The notes under the pieces were generated by a model. That model did no database searches. It was not told the DNA's origin and saw only the letters and a program-made list of their open reading frames with translations. A stretch of 64,000 nt of DNA from Sphingomonas faeni. Lineage in GTDB: Bacteria > Pseudomonadota > Alphaproteobacteria > Sphingomonadales > Sphingomonadaceae. The position numbers and the translations under genes were made by a program. The DNA lies in contig NZ_JAUSZF010000001.1 of the NCBI RefSeq assembly GCF_030817315.1, forward strand, positions 382,001 through 446,000. The letters are read 5' to 3'. Position 1 is the first letter of the stretch, and the number at the start of each line of letters is the position of its first letter. This document shows, piece after piece, positions 42,332 through 50,427 of this stretch.

Positions 42332-43084
42332 TTACGATGCGGCCCTTACATAGGTTTCGTCGCTTTGGTCGCCTTGAATTACGCGACCGGCCTGTGACAA
42401 AATATTAAGGCCTAGCCCCATCTCTGCCTTGTCTTTTACCACTGCAACCCGAACGGGCGGGTTGGGCAGCTCGCGGAAATCGTGGAACGCTGTGCTAGCC
42501 TTATTGACCGAATTGGCGTTGTTCGAGACGGCTTGGAAAATTACCAAGCCCGAAGATAGATGTACGGCGGCCGACATATCCCACTTTTTCGAAGATGCGC
42601 CCGTAATTCCCTCGCCGGACTCAACGATCGCGGTTCCGAAGATGCTAGTCAGCCGGGCTTGAAGATAATCTTCAATCACTGCGATGTCGTCGTCGACGAG
42701 GCGGCTATAAACGTCTGCAACGACATTTCTTGAAGCCAACGCAACATCGCAAATCGCGCGCATCAGTTCCGTCTCGCCCGTCTCAACGAATATCCGCCGC
42801 CGATCGGTTTCGAGTTCCTCCGCTTTTGCCGCCGAAGCGGCTGCTTTAGGGAAGGAGCGTTCGGCGCCAGCGGATTCCAATTCCCGATAAGCATACCCCC
42901 CATCGTCGACATGGAAGCCACCTTGCGAGAGTCGGATGCGGACGGTTGCGGGCGCCCCAGAAGGCATAAAAATCGGAAGAGAAACGTAAGCATAGTCCCC
43001 CCATGCGGAAACCCGGACGAGGTCCGAAACCGCCTCCTCAACCGCCTTTCGAACGGTGGAATCTAGAACAGGTATGCTAGCCAT
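42332..43084 (-). CDS. Hypothetical protein, DUF1828-like N-terminal part
   Basis: A 250-residue protein from the ATG at 43084. The segment IRLSQGGFHVDDGGYAYREL near residue 50 resembles the DDGG core of DUF1828-type proteins often found in phage-related or defence contexts. The remainder (YSRLVDDDIAVIEDYLQARL, VVKDKAEMGLGLNILSQ) is not recognised. GC content is lower than its neighbours. The ATG lies inside the end of the upstream gene, so the two are coupled. An upstream in-frame start adds about 38 residues but has no support. Confidence 0.6.
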   Translation of the reverse strand: MASIPVLDSTVRKAVEEAVSDLVRVSAWGDYAYVSLPIFMPSGAPATVRIRLSQGGFHVDDGGYAYRELESAGAERSFPKAAASAAKAEELETDRRRIFVETGETELMRAICDVALASRNVVADVYSRLVDDDIAVIEDYLQARLTSIFGTAIVESGEGITGASSKKWDMSAAVHLSSGLVIFQAVSNNANSVNKASTAFHDFRELPNPPVRVAVVKDKAEMGLGLNILSQAGRVIQGDQSDETYVRAAS

Positions 43085-43595
43085 GACGAAACATATCGTA
43101 CTCCCACTTGGGAGGCGGGACAACATGCATGTTATTGATTCTGAACAGTTTACCAATTTCTGTCGTAAGTGACTCAAAACTATCAGGTTCTGGTTCAAAA
43201 CTCGCAGCTTGGGGCAAATTTCCGCTTCTCATGCGGTGCTTTGAACTTAGCCAATTAAGATCAAATGAGTGGTAGTGCGTAGCGTTGACTCGCATCCCAG
43301 ATACCGGCGAGCCCTTTCGTCGTGAGTTAGTGTGCCCCTCACGTGCTGAGCGCCATTCGAACCGTGCAATTGATATCTTTCGGCCCTTTGGCCCGGATAC
43401 CTTCAGCTCAAACACAACGTTGCGATCGGGTATGTGCTTCAATGCTAATCCGTGAAGCGTAAACGCTTCTTGGATAACTCCAGCAATAGAGAGTGGGGCA
43501 ATAAACCACATACCCCCAGTGTCTGGTTCCGGCTCGGACCACCCGGGAAATCCTTCGATGTCTTTTCTGGCCGCGACCAGATCGGGCAATTCCAT
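43077..43595 (-). CDS. Hypothetical protein, partner of the DUF1828-like gene
   Basis: A 172-residue protein with notably lower GC and more A/T-ending codons than the chromosome around it. The middle (LHGLALKHIPDRNVVFELKV, KISIARFEWRS) and the end (HYHSFDLNWLSSKHRM, EIGKLFRINNMHVVPPPKWE) recall, from memory only, DUF6978-type proteins that pair with DUF1828-like genes. It overlaps the next gene by eight bases. Codon use and the two-gene layout suggest horizontal transfer; a toxin-antitoxin or defence role is speculation. Confidence 0.6.
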   Translation of the reverse strand: MELPDLVAARKDIEGFPGWSEPEPDTGGMWFIAPLSIAGVIQEAFTLHGLALKHIPDRNVVFELKVSGPKGRKISIARFEWRSAREGHTNSRRKGSPVSGMRVNATHYHSFDLNWLSSKHRMRSGNLPQAASFEPEPDSFESLTTEIGKLFRINNMHVVPPPKWEYDMFRHG

Positions 43596-43741
43596 TCATC
43601 GATGCTAGCGACGGTACTTAACCTTGGCGAGTCAGTCTTTTCACCTTTCTCTGCCATAAAGTCAGGTAACGGACATAAGGCATCAAAAAGGCCGCGATGT
43701 TTCCACCGCGGCCCGTTCGTTAAACTAGTAACCTCAAACCC

Positions 43742-45774
43742 CTACTGGTCGAGGAAGCTTCGCATCTTCCGCGACCGCGACGGATGCTTCAGCTTCCGCA
43801 GCGCCTTTGCCTCGATCTGGCGGATGCGCTCGCGGGTGACCGAGAACTGCTGGCCGACTTCCTCCAGCGTGTGATCGGTGTTCATGCCGATGCCGAAGCG
43901 CATGCGCAGCACGCGTTCCTCACGCGGCGTCAGCGAGGCGAGCACCCGCGTGACCGTCTCCTTGAGGTTCGCCTGGATCGCGGCGTCCACTGGGATGATC
44001 GCGTTCTTGTCCTCGATGAAGTCGCCGAGATGCGAATCCTCTTCGTCGCCGATCGGCGTTTCGAGGCTGATCGGCTCCTTGGCGATCTTCATCACCTTGC
44101 GCACCTTCTCCAGCGGCATGGAGAGGCGCTCGGCCATCTCCTCCGGAGTCGGCTCGCGGCCCTGCTCGTGGAGGAACTGGCGGCTGGTGCGGACCAGCTT
44201 GTTGATCGTCTCGATCATGTGGACCGGGATGCGGATGGTCCGCGCCTGGTCCGCGATCGAGCGGGTGATCGCCTGGCGGATCCACCACGTCGCATAGGTG
44301 CTGAACTTGTAGCCGCGGCGATACTCGAACTTGTCGACCGCCTTCATCAGGCCGATATTGCCCTCCTGGATGAGATCCAGGAACTGAAGGCCGCGGTTCG
44401 TGTATTTCTTGGCGATCGAGATCACCAGCCGCAGGTTCGCCTCGACCATCTCCTTCTTGGCGATGCGCGCCTCGCGCTCGCCCTTCTGGACCATGTTGAC
44501 GATCCGGCGAAACTCGGTGAGCGCCATGCCGGTCTGCTGCGTGATGTCGGCGATCTCGGCGCGGATGCGCTCGACTGCCTCGCCCTCGTTGGCGACGAAC
44601 GCAGTCCACTTCTTGTCGACCTTGTTGACCGTCGCCAGCCAGTTCTCGTCGATCTCGTGACCGATATAGCGATCGAGGAAGTCCTTGCGCGGCACCTTGT
44701 GGCGCTCGGCGAGGCGCAGCATCTGGCCGCCCAGCGCGGTCAGGCGACGGTTATAGGCATAGAGCTGATCGACCAGATATTCGATCTTGGCGTTGTGGAA
44801 CTGGACGCTCTCGACCTCGGCCGTGAGTTCCTCGCGCAGCTTCTGGTATTTGCGCTCGTCGGCCGCGGAGAAATCGCCGCCGATGCCCATCGCGTCGACG
44901 CGGCTCTGCTGGATCTTGCTGAACTTCTTGTAGAGCGCGGTGATGCTGGCGAACCGCTCAAGCGCGATCGGCTTGAGCTGCTCTTCCATCTGCGCGAGGC
45001 TGAGGGTGTTGTCCTCCTCCTCGTCGTCCGAGGCGCGCGGGGTGCGGCGCTCGCCGTCCTCGTCCTCGTCGGCGGACGGCTCTTCGGGTTCGGCCTCTTC
45101 CTTGAACGAAGGGCCGGCGTTCTTTTCGCTGATCTCGCCGTCGTCGGCTTCGCCGTCCTCGGCCATCGCTTCGGGGGCAGGGTCCTTCGACAGCATCGCG
45201 TCGAGATCCATGATCTCGCGCAGCTGCATCGTGCCCTCGTTCAGCGCGGTCGACCAGTCGATGATCGCGTTGAAGGTGATCGGCGATTCGCAGAGACCCA
45301 GGATCATCGTGTCGCGACCCGCCTCGATCCGCTTGGCGATCGCGATCTCGCCCTCGCGGCTGAGCAGCTCGACCGCGCCCATCTCGCGCAGGTACATGCG
45401 GACCGGATCGTCGGTGCGATCGATCGTCTCTTTCTTCTTCTCGATCGCGGGGCCTGTGTCGGCATCCGCGTCGGCGGCCTCCGGCTCGTCCTCGTCGTCC
45501 TTGGCGGGCGCTCGGTCTCGCCGTCCTCGCCGGCTTCGTCGTTCTCGACGATGTTGATGCCCATCTCGCTCAACGCGGCGCTGATGTCCTCGATCTGGTC
45601 GGACGACATCTCGCCCTGCGGCAGCGCTTCGTTGAGCTGCTCATAGGTGATGTAGCCGCGCTTCTTGGCGCGCGCGATGACCTTCTTGATCGACGCATCG
45701 TTCATGTCGATCAGCGGCGCATCGCCGGTTTCGTTCGTCTCGGCGGGTTCCGCCATGTTCGCCTTAGCCATCAA
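43742..45774 (-). CDS. rpoD: RNA polymerase primary sigma factor RpoD (sigma-70), apparent single-base frameshift
   Basis: The housekeeping sigma factor. Region 1.1 is read from the ATG at 45774 ([20 protein letters not shown]); the rest is in another frame: [18 protein letters not shown] from 45397, region 2 ([35 protein letters not shown]) and region 4 ([19 protein letters not shown]). Adding one base near 45506-45508 (reading GGGG instead of GGG) restores one frame of about 677 residues through an acidic linker ([20 protein letters not shown]). Because the gene is essential, a sequencing or assembly error is the likeliest cause. It overlaps the dnaG stop. Confidence 0.9.
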
Positions 45775-47633
45775 TCGCCCTCGGTACCCAACGCTCGGGC
45801 GTCTTCGTTCGACTGTACAAGATTTGCAAGTCGGACTTCCAACGCCTGTTTCTCTCTTACCATAGCCACTTGTCGTTCGAACGCCTCTTCGGTGAAGTGC
45901 GTCTGCATCGCCGCGGTCGCCTGCTTCAATGCCGCGTCTACCTCAGGCCGCGCGACCATGATCGCGATCGCCTCGTCGAGGTCGGCACGGACGCGGGCTG
46001 GATCGGCCGTGGTCTGCGTGAACGAGTAGGGCATCGTATCGGCTCTCAACAGGTCACTCGCGACTGAATTGAAACCGGACCTCGCCAATATGGTGAGCAA
46101 GCGCCCGCTATCAAGCTTCTGGTCCTCAAGTGCAACATCTACGACGGCCTCGAACAAACGACCGAGCGCGCCGTCGATCATTTGGAGGGAGCCGAGCACC
46201 TCCATGTGGCGCGCGATCTCGACCGGGTGACGGATCAGGCCGGCGAGCACCGCCTTGGCGAGCACGCGGTCGATGCCGGTGGCGAGGAAGGCCTTCGCGT
46301 CTTCGGTGACGGGCGCGGCGGGCGGCTTCCAGCCGCCTTTCGGTCGCTCGCCTCTGGGCACGAAGGGCGCGCGCACCGGTTTGAAGTGCTCGTAGAAGCG
46401 GTTCTTGAACTCGGCATGATATTGCTGCTTCACCGACGGGTCGGCGATGCCCTCTGCGAGTTCGTGGAGGCGGCGCTTGAGACCGGCGCGCTGTTCGGGG
46501 GTGTCGAGTGCCTCGGCGGCGACTTCGGATGCCCAGAGCCGGTCGACGAGCTGTTCGGGGGTTTTGAGCAACGCCTCGAACGCACCGGGACCGCCGGCGC
46601 GGACGAGGTCGTCGGGGTCCTGGCCTTGCGGGAGCGTGACGAAGGCGAGGCTGCGGCCGGGGGCGAGCATCGGGAGCGCGCGGTGGGCGGCTCTGAGCGA
46701 CGCCTTCTGGCCGGCGCCGTCGCCGTCGAAGCAGAGCAACGGCACGTCGACCATTCGCCACAGTCGTTCGAGTTGCGCTTCGGTGAGTGCCGTGCCGAGC
46801 GGGGCGACCGCTTCGCCGAAGCCGGCCTGAGCGAGCGCGATGACGTCCATATAACCCTCGACGACCAGCACGCGGCCCGATTTGCGCGAGGCGGGGGCGG
46901 CCTTGTCGAGATTGTAGAGCGTGCGGCCCTTGTCGAAGAGCGGCGTGTCGGGGGAGTTGAGGTACTTCGGCTCGCCGCCGTCGAGCACGCGGCCACCGAA
47001 CGCGATCGTCCGGCCGCGGGGGTCGCGGATCGGGATCATCAGGCGGCCGCGGAACCGGTCGTAGGGGTCCTTGCCCTCGACCGATATCAGCATGCCGGAT
47101 TCCACCAGCATCGGGTCGCCGTAGTCCTTCAGCGCGGCCTTGAGCTTGCCGCGGCTGTCGGGGGCGAACCCCATGCCGAACGCGCGTGCCGTTTCGGGCC
47201 TGATCCCGCGGCGGTCGAGGAGTGCGCGAGCTTCGGTGCCGGGGAGGCCGTTGAGTTGCTCGACGAACCAGTCGGCGGCGTCGGCCATGACCTCGTGCAG
47301 GCCCTTGGCGCGCTCAGCCTTGGCGGCGGACTGGCGGTCCATCGCGGGCATGTCCATCCCGGCGGCCTGGGCGAGTTCCTTGACCGCGTCCATGAAGGGC
47401 AGGCCGCGCTGGTCGGTCATCCACTTGATCGCGTCGCCGTGCGCGGAGCAGCCGAAGCAGTGGTAGAAGCCCTTGTCGTCGTTGACGTAGAACGACGGTG
47501 TCTTCTCGTTGTGGAACGGGCAGCAGCCCTTATGCTCGCGACCGGCCTTGGTGAGCTTGGTGGTTTTTCCGACGAGCGCGGAGAGCGAGGTGCGGGCGCG
47601 GAGTTCGTCGAGGAATTGTGGGGTTAGGGCCAC
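45771..47633 (-). CDS. dnaG: DNA primase DnaG
   Basis: Makes RNA primers at the replication fork. The 620 residues hold the N-terminal CHC2 zinc ribbon (CCPFHNEKTPSF then CFGC), the RNA polymerase domain with TOPRIM motifs VVEGYMDVIALAQ and CFDGDGAGQKASLR, and a C-terminal helicase-binding part. The start is GTG at 47633, directly abutting the stop of the DUF559 gene. Its own stop overlaps the rpoD ATG by four bases, forming the yqeY-DUF559-dnaG-rpoD unit. Confidence 0.96.
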   Translation of the reverse strand: MALTPQFLDELRARTSLSALVGKTTKLTKAGREHKGCCPFHNEKTPSFYVNDDKGFYHCFGCSAHGDAIKWMTDQRGLPFMDAVKELAQAAGMDMPAMDRQSAAKAERAKGLHEVMADAADWFVEQLNGLPGTEARALLDRRGIRPETARAFGMGFAPDSRGKLKAALKDYGDPMLVESGMLISVEGKDPYDRFRGRLMIPIRDPRGRTIAFGGRVLDGGEPKYLNSPDTPLFDKGRTLYNLDKAAPASRKSGRVLVVEGYMDVIALAQAGFGEAVAPLGTALTEAQLERLWRMVDVPLLCFDGDGAGQKASLRAAHRALPMLAPGRSLAFVTLPQGQDPDDLVRAGGPGAFEALLKTPEQLVDRLWASEVAAEALDTPEQRAGLKRRLHELAEGIADPSVKQQYHAEFKNRFYEHFKPVRAPFVPRGERPKGGWKPPAAPVTEDAKAFLATGIDRVLAKAVLAGLIRHPVEIARHMEVLGSLQMIDGALGRLFEAVVDVALEDQKLDSGRLLTILARSGFNSVASDLLRADTMPYSFTQTTADPARVRADLDEAIAIMVARPEVDAALKQATAAMQTHFTEEAFERQVAMVREKQALEVRLANLVQSNEDARALGTEGD

Positions 47634-48116
47634 TTAACTCGCCCCGCCCACGACAGAGCCCCCCCGCCCGCTTGCGGGAGGGGGCTGGGGGGTGAGCACG
47701 CGCTCGGTACCGATCGCAGCGGTCAGAATGGTCTCCAATACGCCCGGCATGTTGGACGTCAGGTCGTTGTTCCAGAAACGGATGACGTGGTAGCCGGCGG
47801 CTTCGAGGTGCTTCGTGCGGGCGTCGTCATAGGTTGCCGCTTCGACGTGCTGGCTGCCGTCGAGTTCGATGATCAGCTTGTGCGATCGGCATACGAAGTC
47901 GGCGAAGTACCCGGCGATCGGCATCTGGCGGCTGAACTTGAGATCCTGCAACCTGGAGCCCTTTAGTTGCCGCCACAGCATCTGCTCGGCATTCGTCGTG
48001 TCGTTGCGGAGGTCTCGCGCCCTCTCTGTTGGTCGGTCCAGTCGATGGCGCGGGCCCACCCCTCGGTCCCCTCCCGCTTGCGGGAGGGGAGGAAGTAAGG
48101 GGCCGCCTTTATCCAT
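47634..48116 (-). CDS. DUF559 domain endonuclease-like protein carried inside a palindromic element
   Basis: A 160-residue protein. Residues about 30-135 are DUF559, a Vsr-like PD-(D/E)XK fold (AEQMLWRQLKGSRLQDLKFS, YFADFVCRSHKLIIELDG, then H, and HLEAAGYHVIRFWNNDL). The Asp, Glu and His positions expected for nuclease chemistry are present. The first about 20 residues (PLLPPLPQAGG) and the last about 20 (TPQPPPASGRGG) are encoded by the two arms of a family D repeat. The ATG touches the yqeY stop and its stop touches the dnaG start, with no gap on either side. Confidence 0.88.
   Translation of the reverse strand: MDKGGPLLPPLPQAGGDRGVGPRHRLDRPTERARDLRNDTTNAEQMLWRQLKGSRLQDLKFSRQMPIAGYFADFVCRSHKLIIELDGSQHVEAATYDDARTKHLEAAGYHVIRFWNNDLTSNMPGVLETILTAAIGTERVLTPQPPPASGRGGSVVGGAS
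47659..48094. repeat. Family D palindromic element, long copy with DUF559 gene between its arms
   Basis: The left arm (cccgcccgcttgcgggaggg, then ggctggggggtgag) and the right arm (cccacccctcggtcccctcc, then cgcttgcgggaggggag) match the short copies at 28041 and 30463. Here the centre is about 350 bases of DUF559 coding sequence instead of about 40. Confidence 0.8.
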
Positions 48117-48584
48117 TTACGACAGCGCTGCCTTCACCAGGCCGCTTGCCTTGCTCATGTCCAGTTCGCTGGCGTGGCGCGCTTTCAGCTCCGCCATCAC
48201 GCGGCCCATGTCCTTCATGCCGGTGGCGCCGAGTTCCGCCTTGATCGCCTCGATCGCAGCGCTCGTTTCCGCCTCGCTCATCTGCTGCGGCAGGAAGCGT
48301 TCGATCACCGCGACCTCCGCCGTCTCCGCATCGGCGAGCTCCTGGCGGCCGCCCTTCGAGAACATCTCGATCGACTCGCGGCGCTGCTTGACCATCTTCT
48401 GGAGCACTTCGATCACCAGCGCGTCGTCGCTCTCGGGGGCCTTGCCATCTCTGGACTGAGGGGCACGCGCCTCGATGTCGCGGTTCTTGATCGCGGCCTG
48501 GATCAACGAGATAGCGTTGCGGCTCTGCTTGTCGCCGGCCTTCATGGCGGTCAGCTGCGCAGCCTTGATGTCGTCGCGAATCAT
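48117..48584 (-). CDS. yqeY: GatB/YqeY domain-containing protein
   Basis: A 155-residue helical protein matching the C-terminal tail domain of GatB (MIRDDIKAAQLTAMKAGDK, LIQAAIKNRDIEARA, RRESIEMFSKGGRQELADAE, DMGRVMAELKARH). YqeY-like proteins are thought to interact with tRNA or amidotransferase complexes, but the role is not settled. The ATG at 48584 is used; upstream frame is basic and unsupported. It precedes dnaG in many Alphaproteobacteria and is divergent from carA. Confidence 0.9.
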   Translation of the reverse strand: MIRDDIKAAQLTAMKAGDKQSRNAISLIQAAIKNRDIEARAPQSRDGKAPESDDALVIEVLQKMVKQRRESIEMFSKGGRQELADAETAEVAVIERFLPQQMSEAETSAAIEAIKAELGATGMKDMGRVMAELKARHASELDMSKASGLVKAALS

Positions 48585-48724
48585 GTACTGGTCTTTCAGG
48601 CGGTTCGGGATAGCCCGACGAGATAGCGCGTCCGCCGAATGTTTAACAGATTGACGCTGCGGCGCGGCGGCCTTAGCGGACACCACTTAGCGACATCGAC
48701 AATCTAAAGAGAGTGCCCAGCCTG

Positions 48725-50062
48725 ATGGCCGACGCCCTGCCAACACCCGTGCCTGTGGCAAAGCCAGCCGGCGCCACCGGCGTCCTCGTCCTCGCCAATG
48801 GCGACGTGATCTGGGGTCGCGGGTTCGGCGCGGAGGGCAGTGCGGTCGGCGAAGTGTGCTTCCACACCGCGATGACCGGCTATCAGGAGGTGCTGACCGA
48901 CCCGTCGTTCGCCGGCCAGATGATCTGCTTCACGTTTCCGCACATCGGCAATGTCGGCGCGAACCCCGACGACGTCGAGGCGGACGACCCGCATGCACTC
49001 GGTATCATCGTCCGCGAGGACGTGACGCAGCCGTCGAGCTTTCGCGCGGTCGAGGGGCTGGATGGCTGGATGAAGCGGCATGCGCGGATCGGGTTGTCGG
49101 GCGTCGACACACGCGCGCTGACGCGGCGGATTCGGGTGGCGGGCGCGCCTAACGGGGTGATCGCGCATTCGGCGAGTGGCGAGTTCGACGTGGCGGCGTT
49201 GCTGGCGATGGCGCGGGCTTGGCCGGGGCTTGAGGGGATGGACCTCGCCAAGGACGTGTCGACGAGCATGCATTATGGCTGGGGGGAGGATGCTCCCGGC
49301 GGGGTTTGGAAGCTGGGCTTCGGATATTCTTCTTCCCCCCTCCCGCAGGCGGGAGGGGCCGGGGGTGGGCTCGCGCCTTCCTCGACGGACGACGGCGGGG
49401 TCGAGCACTCTTCCACCGTCCCCCCGGCAGGTGAGCGCGAGCCCACCCCCAACCCCCTCCCGCTTGCGGGATGGGGCTCAAGTGCGGCTCGCCCCCACGT
49501 CGTCGCGATCGATTACGGTTCGAAGCGCAACATCTTCCGCAACCTCGTCGCGGCCGGCGCGAAGGTGTCCGTGGTGAGCGCGACCGCCAGTTTCGACGAC
49601 GTGATGGCCCTAAACCCCGACGGCATCTTCCTGTCGAACGGCCCCGGCGACCCCGCCGCGACCGCCGACTACGCCGTGCCGGTGATCCGCCAGCTGCTGG
49701 AGACGGGCAAGCCGCTGTTCGGCATCTGCCTCGGCCACCAGTTGCTCGGCCTCGCAGTCGGCGCGACCACGACCAAGATGTTCCAGGGCCACCGCGGCGC
49801 CAACCATCCGGTCAAGCGCCTGAGCGACGGTGCCGTGGAGATCACCAGCATGAACCACGGCTTCGCGGTCGAGCGCGACAGCCTGCCGGCCAACGTCCGC
49901 GAGACGCATGTGTCGCTGTTCGACGGATCGAATGCGGGGCTGGAACTGACCGACAAGCCGGCGTTCTCGGTGCAATATCATCCGGAAGCGAGCCCGGGGC
50001 CGCAGGATAGCTTATACTTGTTCGAGCGGTTTGTGGGGGAAGTTGAGGCAAGCCGTGGCTGA
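48725..50062 (+). CDS. carA: Carbamoyl phosphate synthase small subunit CarA, with in-frame repeat insertion
   Basis: Glutaminase subunit supplying ammonia to CarB for arginine and pyrimidine synthesis. The N-terminal domain (GEVCFHTAMTGYQEVLTDPS) and the class I amidotransferase domain (catalytic Cys in LFGICLGHQLLGLA, His/Glu in QYHPEASPGPQD) are intact. Between WKLGFGY and RPHVVAIDYGSKRN lie about 48 extra residues (SSPLPQAGGAGGGLAPSSTD to PTPNPLPLAGWG) encoded by a family D palindrome (49335-49476). Total length is 445 against about 390 usual. The ATG at 48725 follows a short leader; a longer frame begins at 48713. Confidence 0.95.
   Translation: MADALPTPVPVAKPAGATGVLVLANGDVIWGRGFGAEGSAVGEVCFHTAMTGYQEVLTDPSFAGQMICFTFPHIGNVGANPDDVEADDPHALGIIVREDVTQPSSFRAVEGLDGWMKRHARIGLSGVDTRALTRRIRVAGAPNGVIAHSASGEFDVAALLAMARAWPGLEGMDLAKDVSTSMHYGWGEDAPGGVWKLGFGYSSSPLPQAGGAGGGLAPSSTDDGGVEHSSTVPPAGEREPTPNPLPLAGWGSSAARPHVVAIDYGSKRNIFRNLVAAGAKVSVVSATASFDDVMALNPDGIFLSNGPGDPAATADYAVPVIRQLLETGKPLFGICLGHQLLGLAVGATTTKMFQGHRGANHPVKRLSDGAVEITSMNHGFAVERDSLPANVRETHVSLFDGSNAGLELTDKPAFSVQYHPEASPGPQDSLYLFERFVGEVEASRG
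49335..49476. repeat. Family D palindromic element inside carA
   Basis: The arms (cccctcccgcaggcgggagg, then ggccgggggtgggctcgcg; and cgcgagcccacccccaaccc, then cctcccgcttgcggga) are about 40-bp imperfect inverted repeats with a centre of about 60 bases. The carA frame stays open through it. Confidence 0.92.
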
Positions 50063-50426
50063 CTACCTTGATACTCGTGATCGGGTCATCGAGGTGATCG
50101 GGCGTGAATTCAGTGCTGCCGGTGGCGGGCGATGGCGTATCGCCCTCGTTTGTGCCCGATTTCACATCGAACTTAAATCGGGATGGGCTCATCAGATCGC
50201 TAAGGACATGGATGAACTTGGGCTTGCTAGAAACATAAGTAGCGCCGAAGAGGCAGGCGTTGAGCCAAAAGGTGCTTGCGTTGAATGGGGGCGACGTGTC
50301 GCTAATGAACGTAGTATCCTAGGTCGTTTGAAGATGATCTCTCGGCCTGATCGAATTTCCATTGCTTCGCTGGTTGTTTCAATAGGCGCGTTAATCGTCG
50401 CCATCATCGCGCTGAAGAAGAATTAG
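50055..50426 (+). CDS. Small protein with C-terminal membrane anchor, between carA and carB
   Basis: A 123-residue protein starting at GTG 50055 (GAGG six bases upstream), overlapping the carA stop by eight bases. The first 95 residues are soluble ([20 protein letters not shown]); the last 20 are a hydrophobic tail ([20 protein letters not shown]) ending KKN, suggesting a tail-anchored protein. GC is lower than in carA and carB, hinting at recent acquisition. No family recognised and no known link to carbamoyl phosphate synthesis. Confidence 0.65.
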   Translation: MADYLDTRDRVIEVIGREFSAAGGGRWRIALVCARFHIELKSGWAHQIAKDMDELGLARNISSAEEAGVEPKGACVEWGRRVANERSILGRLKMISRPDRISIASLVVSIGALIVAIIALKKN

Positions 50427-50427
50427 C

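Noticed and set aside
45500..45515. Programmed ribosomal frameshift in rpoD
   Set aside because: No slippery heptamer or downstream structure is apparent; an assembly error or mutation is simpler.
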